DNA from: SIG565 sp045651765
GTDB taxonomy: Bacteria; Bacillota; Clostridia; Oscillospirales; Acutalibacteraceae
Direction of reading: 5' to 3'
Length of the DNA stretch: 64,000 nucleotides
Assembly: GCA_045651765.1 (NCBI GenBank)
Contig: JAZRSY010000015.1
Location: 1-64,000 of the forward strand
Shown here: piece after piece, positions 43,753 to 51,056 of the stretch
Layout: the number at the start of each line of letters is the position of its first letter
Position numbering within the stretch: the first letter of the stretch is position 1
Notes under the pieces: model-generated
Seen by the model: the letters and a program-made list of their open reading frames with translations, nothing else
Told to the model about the DNA's origin: nothing
Database searches by the model: none
Translations under genes and position numbers: made by a program

Positions 43753-45127
43753 TTAATTCTTCCTCGGCCACCTGTAGCATAACGGCACATTCTATGCGTT
43801 TTTTAAAGAGTTCGCAGCCGTATTCGTAAATGCCGTTAATATTACCTGTTGCGTGGTAAGAGTTAGCGGCGCAACCGCCCGAGCAATAAAGTTTTGCCCA
43901 ACAATCTTTACACTCTGCTCTTGCATAGGCATTGCAACTGCGGAATTCATTTTGAACTTCTTTGTTGGTTACACCCTTCCAAATATCGCCAAGGCTGTAT
44001 TTTTCATCGCCCACGAATTGATGGCAAGGGTAAAGTTCGCCCCACGGTGTTACGGCCATATATTCGGTGCCCGAACCGCAACCCGTTATACGCTTATAAA
44101 TGCAGGGGCCGTTTTTAAGGTCGAGCATATAGTGATAAAAGGTAAAGGGTCTACCCTCTTTTTTACGCTTTAACATTTCTTTGGCCAATATTTCATATTG
44201 CTCTTTAATAATAGGCAAATCGGCCTCGGTTAAGGCGTAAGGGTCGTTGGCGGGGCAAACCACAGGCTCCATGCTTAATTCTTTAAAGCCTAAATCGGCC
44301 ATATGAAAAATATCGTTGGTGAAATCGGTGTTATTATGGGTAAAGGTGCCCCGCATATAATAATCTTTGCCGCCGCGTTTTTCTACCAATTTTTTAAATT
44401 TAGGCACAATTTTTTCGTAACTGCCGTTGCCTAAATAATCTTTTCTGAAATGGTCGTTAACCTCTGGTCTGCCATCTAAACTTAAAACAACATTACTCAT
44501 TTCACGGTTGGCAAAATCAATAACATCGTCGTCTATTAACAAACCATTTGTGGTTAAGGTAAATCTAAAGTTTTTATTATACTTTTTTTCTTGGCTTCGG
44601 GCATATTTTACAAGTTCTTTAACGGTATCCCAGTTCATTAACGGCTCGCCGCCGAAAAAATCTACCTCTAAATTTTTTCTGTTTCCCGAATTTTCTATTA
44701 AAAAGTCAAAGGCGCGCTTGCCAACCTCTAGGCTCATTAAGGCGCGCTCGCCCTGATATTTGCCCTGACTTGCAAAACAATAAGAGCAATTAAGGTTACA
44801 GGTATGTGCAACATGCAAACATAAAGCCTTAATAACATTGCTGTTGTTTTTATATGTATAGGCCAATTCTTCATATGGGTCATTACTCCATAATTGGCCG
44901 TTTGCCTTTAACAATTCAACATCGTTAATACACTCTATAATTTCTTTACGGGTTACATCGGGCATATGGCCGTATTTATTCAAAACAACATTAATTATAT
45001 TTTCGTGTGGCTCGTTTTTACCAAGCATTTCTATAATATCGTAGGCAACGGCATCAACCGAATGTACCGAGCCGCTGCAGGTATCGAGCACTATGTTATA
45101 ACCATTAAGTTTATATTGATGAACCAA
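43733..45127 (-). CDS. scfB: SCIFF peptide maturase, radical SAM/SPASM enzyme
   Basis: 464 residues from a TTG start at 45127 (GGAG ten bases upstream). Radical SAM cysteines CNLNCSYC (Cys110, Cys114, Cys117), an N-terminal peptide-binding domain (about 1-95), and a SPASM domain with CGSGTEYMAVTPWGELYPC and CKDCWAKLYCSGGC for two more [4Fe-4S] clusters. It forms thioether cross-links on the SCIFF peptide encoded just upstream. Known from clostridia (CteB-type). Downstream it is coupled to a PLP decarboxylase-fold gene. Confidence 0.95.
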   Translation of the reverse strand: MVHQYKLNGYNIVLDTCSGSVHSVDAVAYDIIEMLGKNEPHENIINVVLNKYGHMPDVTRKEIIECINDVELLKANGQLWSNDPYEELAYTYKNNSNVIKALCLHVAHTCNLNCSYCFASQGKYQGERALMSLEVGKRAFDFLIENSGNRKNLEVDFFGGEPLMNWDTVKELVKYARSQEKKYNKNFRFTLTTNGLLIDDDVIDFANREMSNVVLSLDGRPEVNDHFRKDYLGNGSYEKIVPKFKKLVEKRGGKDYYMRGTFTHNNTDFTNDIFHMADLGFKELSMEPVVCPANDPYALTEADLPIIKEQYEILAKEMLKRKKEGRPFTFYHYMLDLKNGPCIYKRITGCGSGTEYMAVTPWGELYPCHQFVGDEKYSLGDIWKGVTNKEVQNEFRSCNAYARAECKDCWAKLYCSGGCAANSYHATGNINGIYEYGCELFKKRIECAVMLQVAEEELNENTNS

Positions 45128-45148
45128 TTATTTTACACTCCAAACAAA

Positions 45149-45174
45149 AGCGCTGCCTTAAAAAAGGCAGCGCT
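45149..45174 (-). terminator. Attenuator-like hairpin between scfA and scfB
   Basis: Eleven-base perfect stem AGCGCTGCCTT/AAGGCAGCGCT with a 4-base loop, then TTTGTTTGG on the minus strand. It lies between the peptide gene and the enzyme gene, so partial read-through would give more peptide than enzyme. Confidence 0.8.
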
Positions 45175-45189
45175 AAAATTAACAAAAAA

Positions 45190-45336
45190 TTAAGCTTTTT
45201 TGTTTTCGCATTTTTGGTTAGCAACGCCGCAAGAGGTTTTGCAAGCCGATTGGCAAGATGTTTGGCATTCGCCGCAACCGCCATTTTTTACGGTATTTTT
45301 AATATCTTTAGTTGCAATAGTTTTAATTCTGTTCAC
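45190..45336 (-). CDS. scfA: SCIFF ranthipeptide precursor (six cysteines in forty-five residues)
   Basis: 48 residues from a GTG at 45336 (AGGGGG eight bases upstream); the leader reads MNRIKTIATKDIKNTVKNGG. Six cysteines at 21, 24, 28, 32, 36 and 43 in the pattern CGECQTSCQSACKTSC and QKC. This family is almost universal in Clostridia and is modified by the adjacent radical SAM enzyme; function unsettled. The sequence is very close to the consensus. Confidence 0.95.
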   Translation of the reverse strand: MNRIKTIATKDIKNTVKNGGCGECQTSCQSACKTSCGVANQKCENKKA

Positions 45337-45460
45337 AGGAAGTTCCCCCTTTAAATTTTTACAAAATAATTTTACCACGCTAAAAACATAATGTCAATAA
45401 TTAAAAATGTGTTGTGTTTTTTTGTTTTTTTGTTAAAATAGTATTAAGGAGTTGATTTAA

Positions 45461-46315
45461 ATGTATTACACCATTAAAAATGATATTTTAACGGCCGAAA
45501 TAAACAGCAAGGGCGCTGAACTTATGTCGGTTAAAAAAGATAATGTAGAATATATTTGGCAGGGTGACCCTGCTTATTGGACAGGCCGAGCCTATAACCT
45601 TTTCCCCATATGCGGCAGAATGTGGGAGGGCAAATATTCTTACAAAGGCAACATTTACGAACTTGGAATACACGGTTTTATTAGACATTCGGAATGTGAG
45701 GTTTATAGTCATAGCGAAAGTAAAATTGTTTTTTCGCTTAAAAGCAATGCCGAAACCCTTAAAATCTACCCCTTTAATTTTGAATATTTTGCAGAGTTTG
45801 AATTAGTTGGCAACAAACTTATTACCCGTTACACCGCCACTAATACAGGAAGCGAAAATATGTTTTGCACATTTGGCGGCCACCCCGGCTTTAATGTGCC
45901 GCTAGATTTTGGCAATTTTAACGATTATTACCTTGAATTTAGCAAAGAGTGTAACCCCTGCGAAATAGATTTTGCCACCGGCAAAGAAACTCCTTTTGAA
46001 ATAAGAGATAACAAATTTATTGATTTAGAGCATTCGTTGTTCGATAACGACTCTATTTTCCTTACTAATGCCGCCGATTCGGTAACATTAAAATCGACTA
46101 AAAGCAACCGAGAAGTTACGGTTAATTACCCCGGTTTTAAATACATTGGCATTTGGCATAAACCATTAAGCGATGCACCCTATGTTTGCATTGAGCCTTG
46201 GTGTGGCTCGCCTGCCCTTGCCGGCAGTTACGCCGATTTGCAAACCAAGGCCGATATGTTTGAAATCAAACCAAACAAAAGCCAAAGCGTTAGTTTTGAT
46301 ATAATTTTTAAATAA
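45461..46315 (+). CDS. Aldose 1-epimerase family protein (LacX-like)
   Basis: 284 residues, galactose-mutarotase fold. GIHGFIRHSE with the conserved histidine (about 69-78), GGHPGFNVPL, and the C-terminal glutamate in CIEPWCGSP (about 247). It interconverts anomers of a hexose or hexose phosphate. The start ATG has AAGGAG upstream. It precedes malQ, so both may serve glycogen or maltodextrin use. Confidence 0.9.
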   Translation: MYYTIKNDILTAEINSKGAELMSVKKDNVEYIWQGDPAYWTGRAYNLFPICGRMWEGKYSYKGNIYELGIHGFIRHSECEVYSHSESKIVFSLKSNAETLKIYPFNFEYFAEFELVGNKLITRYTATNTGSENMFCTFGGHPGFNVPLDFGNFNDYYLEFSKECNPCEIDFATGKETPFEIRDNKFIDLEHSLFDNDSIFLTNAADSVTLKSTKSNREVTVNYPGFKYIGIWHKPLSDAPYVCIEPWCGSPALAGSYADLQTKADMFEIKPNKSQSVSFDIIFK

Positions 46316-46356
46316 TTTGTACATACTATATTTATACTTTTTCAGTTGGTGATTTT

Positions 46357-47844
46357 ATGCGCGCAAGCGGAATTTTAATGCCTATATTCTCGTTACCGTC
46401 GCCTTATGGTATAGGCACCTTGGGGGCCGAGGCTAAAAAGTTTATTGATTTTTTAGAAAAAGCAGGCCAAACATATTGGCAAATACTCCCCCTAAACCCC
46501 ACAAATTTCGGCGATTCTCCTTATCAATCTTTTTCTTCGTTTGCAGGCAATCCGTATTTTATTGATTTAGATTTATTAAGAGAACAAGGTTTACTTACAA
46601 CAGAAGAAATTTTAAATTTTGATTTTGGTGCAAACCCTTATAAAATTGATTATGAAAAACTTTACTTAAACCGATTAAAACTTTTGAAAATTGCATTTTC
46701 AAGGTTTAAACAAACACCTGATTTTGAAACTTTTTGTAAAAGCAACGCCCACTGGCTTGACGGTTATGCTTTGTTTATGGCCTTAAAAGAAAAAAACAAT
46801 GGCGCTGCTTGGTACACCTGGGAAAAAACCTTGGCTAACCAAGAAGAAAAAGCACTGCAAAAGGCCAAAGATGAAAACTGGGAAGAAATAATATTTTACG
46901 AATTTTTGCAGTTTACCTTCTTTACCCAATGGCAAGAAATTAAAAATTACGCCAACCAAAAAGGCATTAAAATTATTGGTGATATTCCAATTTATGTGGC
47001 ATATGACAGTGCAGATATTTGGCAAAATAAAGAACAATTTTTAATTGATAACAACCTAAAATTAAAAAGCGTTGCAGGCTGCCCGCCCGATGCCTTTTCA
47101 AAAACAGGACAGTTGTGGGGTAACCCACTTTATAATTGGACAAAAATGAAGGCTGATGGCTTTATCTGGTGGAAAAACCGCCTTGGCCACGCTTTAAAAA
47201 TTTACGATATTGTGCGCATAGACCATTTTAGAGGCTTCGAGGCCTTTTACAGCATTCCCGCCACCCACACCACCGCCGAAAACGGCAGGTGGATAAAAGG
47301 GCCCGGTATTAAATTTTTCAAAGAAATTTCAGACCATTTTGGCGGTAATCTACCCATTATTGCCGAGGATTTAGGATTTTTAACACCTCAGGTTAAAAGG
47401 TTATTAAAATCTACGGGGTTCCCCGGCATGAAAGTGCTGCAATTTGCCTTTGACAGCCGCGAAGACAGCGATTATTTGCCACATAATTACAACAAAAACT
47501 GCGTTGTTTACACCGGCACCCACGATAACGACACTATTTTAGGTTGGGTTGCCACCATAAAGGAAGCCGACTTAAAATTTGCCGAGGAATATTTAAATTG
47601 CAGAGCCGACTCGGGCTTTAACTGGAGTATGATTAAAACCGCCTTGGCCACCACCGCAGATACCGCAATTATTATGATGGCCGATTTATTAGGCCTTGGC
47701 AGTGAAGGGCGAATTAACACCCCATCAACACTGGGCAATAACTGGCAGTGGCGAATAGACGGCAGTTGCATAAACAGTTGGCTTGCCGAAATTTTATATA
47801 AAACAACCGAAACCTACAGAAGATTACCAAACAAAAAGGAATAG
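46357..47844 (+). CDS. malQ: 4-alpha-glucanotransferase
   Basis: 495 residues, the bacterial GH77 length. Starts MRASGILMPIFSLPSPYGIG. The catalytic groups are in RIDHFRGFEA (nucleophile Asp), IAEDLGFL (acid Glu) and GTHDNDTILGW (third Asp); DIPIYVAYDSADIW is also typical. It transfers alpha-1,4-glucan chains. The stop codon lies within the terminator shared with the flavin reductase gene. Confidence 0.95.
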   Translation: MRASGILMPIFSLPSPYGIGTLGAEAKKFIDFLEKAGQTYWQILPLNPTNFGDSPYQSFSSFAGNPYFIDLDLLREQGLLTTEEILNFDFGANPYKIDYEKLYLNRLKLLKIAFSRFKQTPDFETFCKSNAHWLDGYALFMALKEKNNGAAWYTWEKTLANQEEKALQKAKDENWEEIIFYEFLQFTFFTQWQEIKNYANQKGIKIIGDIPIYVAYDSADIWQNKEQFLIDNNLKLKSVAGCPPDAFSKTGQLWGNPLYNWTKMKADGFIWWKNRLGHALKIYDIVRIDHFRGFEAFYSIPATHTTAENGRWIKGPGIKFFKEISDHFGGNLPIIAEDLGFLTPQVKRLLKSTGFPGMKVLQFAFDSREDSDYLPHNYNKNCVVYTGTHDNDTILGWVATIKEADLKFAEEYLNCRADSGFNWSMIKTALATTADTAIIMMADLLGLGSEGRINTPSTLGNNWQWRIDGSCINSWLAEILYKTTETYRRLPNKKE

Positions 47845-47862
47845 CCTTGCGGCTATTCCTTT
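47835..47862. terminator. Shared terminator between malQ and flavin reductase
   Basis: Twelve-base stem AAAGGAATAGCC/GGCTATTCCTTT with a 4-base loop. The arms carry the stop codon of each of the two convergent genes (TAG at 47842-47844 and at 47855-47853). Confidence 0.9.
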
Positions 47863-48350
47863 ATTAATACCTTTTCAATTTTACCAATAATTAAATTGTG
47901 AAGGTCGTTATTATACCATTTTTCTAAAATTTCTTTGTTTAAAAAGCCATTTTCTTCAAGTTGTGATACATATTGCTTTTTGCAAACAATAACAAGTCTT
48001 GCCTCGGCAAAATATACCGAATTATAATTGAATATTGGGGTTAAATTTGCTTTTTCGGTTTTGTTAACATCGCGTCCCGAATATTTTCCGCAAACCGAAT
48101 GTATTGCTTTATTATCACCATAAAACGAAAATGTAAAATAATCGTTTTTATTAATAAAATCCATGGTATAGCGTTGAGGTCGTACCACCGTTGCCACGCA
48201 GTCTTGCCCCCACATTTCGCCCATAAAGCCCCAAGAGGCTGTCATCATATTGTAATCTTGTGGGGTTCCTGCGGCAACCAATGCCCATTCGTTTGCAATT
48301 AAGTTTATAATATTATCCTTAATTTCGGTGGCGTTAATTTCTTTAAACAT
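47853..48350 (-). CDS. FMN-binding flavin reductase domain protein
   Basis: 165 residues from the ATG at 48350 (AGGAGTG upstream; an ATG three codons earlier is in frame). It has the split-barrel pattern of the flavin reductase family: YNMMTASWGFMGEMWGQ followed by VVRPQRYTMDFI (about 36-65), and a C-terminal region NLIIGKIEKVLI. It binds FMN and reduces or stores flavin; the substrate is unknown. It converges with malQ. Confidence 0.88.
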   Translation of the reverse strand: MFKEINATEIKDNIINLIANEWALVAAGTPQDYNMMTASWGFMGEMWGQDCVATVVRPQRYTMDFINKNDYFTFSFYGDNKAIHSVCGKYSGRDVNKTEKANLTPIFNYNSVYFAEARLVIVCKKQYVSQLEENGFLNKEILEKWYNNDLHNLIIGKIEKVLIKE

Positions 48351-48433
48351 AGTTATCACTCCTATACAATAATAATAACATAAAAATGTCTTTATTACAA
48401 TTAATTTTTGTTAAAAAATTATCGTATTTGCTA

Positions 48434-48462
48434 TTGTGTTTTTTTAATATTTTTGCTATAAT
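48434..48462 (+). promoter_or_regulatory. Promoter of the NifU-like/GGGtGRT pair
   Basis: TTGTGT (48434-48439), 17-base spacer, TATAAT (48457-48462) with TGC before it (extended -10). A short stem GTCG/CGAC follows in the leader. Confidence 0.7.
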
Positions 48463-48512
48463 TAGTGAGTACGGTCGAATTTTGCGACTAAAATACCGAA
48501 AGGAGTACATAT

Positions 48513-49205
48513 ATGATTATTTCTAAAGAAGTTGAAAATATGTGCCCTCTTGCCAAGGGTACATACCATGGTCCTGCTCCGATTCCGGAAGAAGGAAAAT
48601 GGGTTCAGGTTAAGGAAGTTAAAGATGTTTCCGGCCTTACACACGGCATTGGTTGGTGCGCACCTCAACAGGGCGCCTGCAAATTAACACTTAATGTTAA
48701 AGACGGTGTTATCGAAGAAGCCTTGGTTGAAACCATTGGTTGCTCGGGTATGACCCACTCAGCCGCTATGGCTTCGGAAATTCTTGTTGGTAAAACAATA
48801 TTAGAAGCCCTTAATACCGACCTTGTTTGCGACGCTATTAACACCGCTATGCGCGAACTGTTTTTACAAATTGTTTACGGCAGAACACAAACCGCATTTT
48901 CGGAAAATGGTTTGCCAATAGGTGCCGGCCTTGAAGATTTAGGCAAGGGCTTACGCTCACAAACCGGTACAACCTATGCAACTTCTCTTAAAGGCCCACG
49001 CTACTTAGAATTAGCCGAGGGTTATATTACAAAATGTGCTGTTGATAACGAAGGCACAATTATCGGTTACAAATTTGTTCACCTTGGCAAAATGATGGAA
49101 ATGATTGCTAATGGCATGGACGCTAACGAAGCTTTAGCTAAGGCTAGCGGACAGTACGGCCGTGTTGATGATGCTGCAAAGCTAATCGACCCACGCCACG
49201 AATAA
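48513..49205 (+). CDS. NifU/IscU-like Fe-S scaffold-type protein
   Basis: 230 residues; ATG at 48513 with AAAGGAG upstream. The core resembles IscU: cysteines in GWCAPQQGACKL (about 49-57), GCSGMTHSAAMASEILVGKT (about 77-96) and a third in LVCDA, then a C-terminal extension with LSKGLRS-like and ITKCAVDNEG segments. No cysteine desulfurase gene is adjacent. The following gene encodes a GGGtGRT protein, and this pair is known to occur together in clostridia. Likely function in assembly or transfer of a cluster for its neighbour, unproven. Confidence 0.8.
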   Translation: MIISKEVENMCPLAKGTYHGPAPIPEEGKWVQVKEVKDVSGLTHGIGWCAPQQGACKLTLNVKDGVIEEALVETIGCSGMTHSAAMASEILVGKTILEALNTDLVCDAINTAMRELFLQIVYGRTQTAFSENGLPIGAGLEDLGKGLRSQTGTTYATSLKGPRYLELAEGYITKCAVDNEGTIIGYKFVHLGKMMEMIANGMDANEALAKASGQYGRVDDAAKLIDPRHE

Positions 49206-49223
49206 TTTAAGGAGGAATTTAAA

Positions 49224-50225
49224 ATGGCTTTATTTGAAAGTTTTGAAAGAAGAATAGACCAAATTAACGCAGAACTTAATAAGCACGGTATTTCCTCCAT
49301 AGAGGAAGCCAAAGAAATCTGCGATAAAGCAAGAGTGGACGCCTATAATATTGTTAAAGGCATTCAACCAATTTGCTTTGAAAATGCTTGCTGGGCCTAT
49401 GTTGTAGGCTGCGCAATCGCCATTAAAGATAACGCTAAAAACGCAGCCGAGGCTGCAGAAAAAATAGGCTTAGGCCTTCAATCATTCTGCATTCCCGGTT
49501 CTGTTGCCGACGACCGTAAGGTTGGTATTGGCCACGGTAACTTAGGTGCTATGTTGTTGCGTGAAGAAACCAAATGCTTTGCATTTTTGGCCGGCCACGA
49601 ATCTTTCGCCGCTGCCGAAGGTGCAATTGGCCTTGCAAAAAGCGCTAACAAAGCCCGTAAAGAGCCTTTACGCGTTATTTTAAACGGTCTTGGCAAAGAT
49701 GCCGCTAAAATTATTTCTCGTATAAACGGTTTCACTTATGTTCAAACCAAGTTCGATTATTACACAGGCGAACTTAAAATAGTTGAAGAAATTGCCTATT
49801 CCAACGGCGAGCGCGCTAAGGTTCGTTGCTACGGCTCCGACGATGTTCGCGAAGGCGTTGCTGTAATGCACAAAGAGGGCGTAGATGTTTCCATTACCGG
49901 TAACTCCACCAACCCAACCCGCTTCCAGCACCCTGTTGCAGGCACATACAAAAAAGAATGTATTGAGCAAGGCAAAAAATACTTCTCGGTTGCTTCGGGC
50001 GGCGGCACAGGCCGTACACTCCACCCCGATAATATGGCTGCAGGTCCTGCTTCTTACGGCATGACCGACACAATGGGCCGTATGCACTCTGATGCCCAAT
50101 TTGCAGGTTCTTCTTCGGTTCCTGCTCACGTTGAGATGATGGGTCTTATCGGTGCAGGTAACAACCCAATGGTTGGTATGACTGTTGCTTGTGCAGTTGC
50201 AGTTGAAGAAGCACTAAATAAATAA
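49224..50225 (+). CDS. GGGtGRT family protein, function unknown
   Basis: 333 residues, soluble. The defining motif GGGTGRTLHPDNM is near 262-274. Other conserved-looking segments are GIGHGNLGAMLL, AGHESFAAAEGAIGLAK and TGNSTNPTRFQHPVAGTYKK. The start has GGAGG upstream, and it lies 18 bases after the NifU-like gene. Glycine-rich loops suggest nucleotide or phosphate binding. It carries cysteines in ENACWAYVVGCA and ends with a strong terminator. I do not know a proven function. Confidence 0.85.
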   Translation: MALFESFERRIDQINAELNKHGISSIEEAKEICDKARVDAYNIVKGIQPICFENACWAYVVGCAIAIKDNAKNAAEAAEKIGLGLQSFCIPGSVADDRKVGIGHGNLGAMLLREETKCFAFLAGHESFAAAEGAIGLAKSANKARKEPLRVILNGLGKDAAKIISRINGFTYVQTKFDYYTGELKIVEEIAYSNGERAKVRCYGSDDVREGVAVMHKEGVDVSITGNSTNPTRFQHPVAGTYKKECIEQGKKYFSVASGGGTGRTLHPDNMAAGPASYGMTDTMGRMHSDAQFAGSSSVPAHVEMMGLIGAGNNPMVGMTVACAVAVEEALNK

Positions 50226-50245
50226 TTTGCAGTGCATAAATTAAA

Positions 50246-50270
50246 GGGCTTGAAGAAAATCTTCAAGCCC
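50246..50270. terminator. Terminator after the GGGtGRT gene
   Basis: Ten-base stem GGGCTTGAAG/CTTCAAGCCC, 5-base loop, then CTTTTTTATTT on the plus strand. It ends just before the stop of the XRE gene on the other strand. Confidence 0.9.
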
Positions 50271-50275
50271 CTTTT

Positions 50276-50485
50276 TTATTTATCGTTGTTATTTATAAAT
50301 TCCGCAATATCTTCAATACGACAATTTAATGCAGTGCAAATTTTATCAATAGTTTTGGTTTCAATATTTTCATTTGCCTTTAAGCGCCGAATCGTTTTGC
50401 TGTCAATTCCACATTGTTCTCTTAACTTATATGTCGAAAAACCTTTTAATTCCATTGTAAGCCATAATTTGTCAAAAACTATCAT
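50276..50485 (-). CDS. Small XRE-type helix-turn-helix regulator
   Basis: 69 residues, one Cro/C1-type domain: STYKLREQCGIDSKTIRRLK gives helices 2 and 3, and the end is ETKTIDKICTALNCRIEDI. ATG at 50485 with AAGGGGG upstream. It is divergent from the SLOG gene, and copies of a GGGGAT(A/T)TA element cover its own ribosome site and the opposite promoter, so it most likely controls both. Confidence 0.9.
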   Translation of the reverse strand: MIVFDKLWLTMELKGFSTYKLREQCGIDSKTIRRLKANENIETKTIDKICTALNCRIEDIAEFINNNDK

Positions 50486-50487
50486 AA

Positions 50488-50553
50488 TATATCCCCCTTG
50501 ACATATATTATTATGGGGATTATAATCTTAAATATTAAGGGGATATAATCCCC
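50488..50553. promoter_or_regulatory. Consensus promoter and repeated operators of the XRE/SLOG pair
   Basis: On the plus strand TTGACA (50498-50503), exactly 17 bases, TATAAT (50521-50526). Elements: TATATCCCC (50488-50496), GGGGATTATA (50515-50524, over the -10) and the palindrome GGGGATATAATCCCC (50539-50553, downstream of the start point). This arrangement fits tight repression by the XRE protein. Confidence 0.75.
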
Positions 50554-50571
50554 ATATATTAAGGTGATGGT

Positions 50572-50934
50572 TTGCTAAAACGTGTTGTGATTGCAGGGTG
50601 CAGAAATTATAATAATTATGATGAGGCAAAAATATTTATTGATTTTTGTTTGTCTAATATACGTAAGGAAAATGATATTGTTATTATTTCAGGCTGTGCT
50701 AGTGGTGCCGATGCTATTGGTGAGCGATATGCACAAGAAAATGGATTTAGGATTGAGAGATATCCTGCAGATTGGCAAACCTATGGTAGAAGTGCAGGAC
50801 CAAGACGAAATAAACAAATGGCAGAAGTCAGCGATTATGTTATTTGCTTTTGGGACAATAAAAGCGCAGGTACACGGTCAATGATTTCGTATGCTCGTAA
50901 GTGTGGAAAGCCTGTCAAAATAAAAAAGATATAA
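50572..50934 (+). CDS. SLOG-family protein (DUF2493/YspA-like)
   Basis: 120 residues, starting at the TTG at 50572 (AAGGTGATGG upstream). The nucleotide-binding fold shows KRVVIAGCRNYNNY (3-16), SGCASGADAIGERYA (40-54), a GPRRNKQMAE loop and YVICFWDNKSAGTRSMI. SLOG proteins bind nucleotide-derived ligands and are common in phages, mobile elements and conflict systems. It is the only gene controlled from the repeated-operator promoter. No partner effector is visible. Confidence 0.85.
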   Translation: MLKRVVIAGCRNYNNYDEAKIFIDFCLSNIRKENDIVIISGCASGADAIGERYAQENGFRIERYPADWQTYGRSAGPRRNKQMAEVSDYVICFWDNKSAGTRSMISYARKCGKPVKIKKI

Positions 50935-50953
50935 GAAAGAAAAAATATTTTTT

Positions 50954-50977
50954 AATCCGCAGGAAAACCTGCGGATT
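50954..50977 (+). terminator. Terminator of the SLOG gene
   Basis: Ten-base stem AATCCGCAGG/CCTGCGGATT with an AAAA loop, then TTTTTATTTTT. Confidence 0.92.
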
Positions 50978-51056
50978 TTTTTATTTTTATATGGTATATT
51001 TTTCTTATTTGTAGTATAATGTAAAGGATGATTGAGTTTTTAAGGGAGAATTTAAA

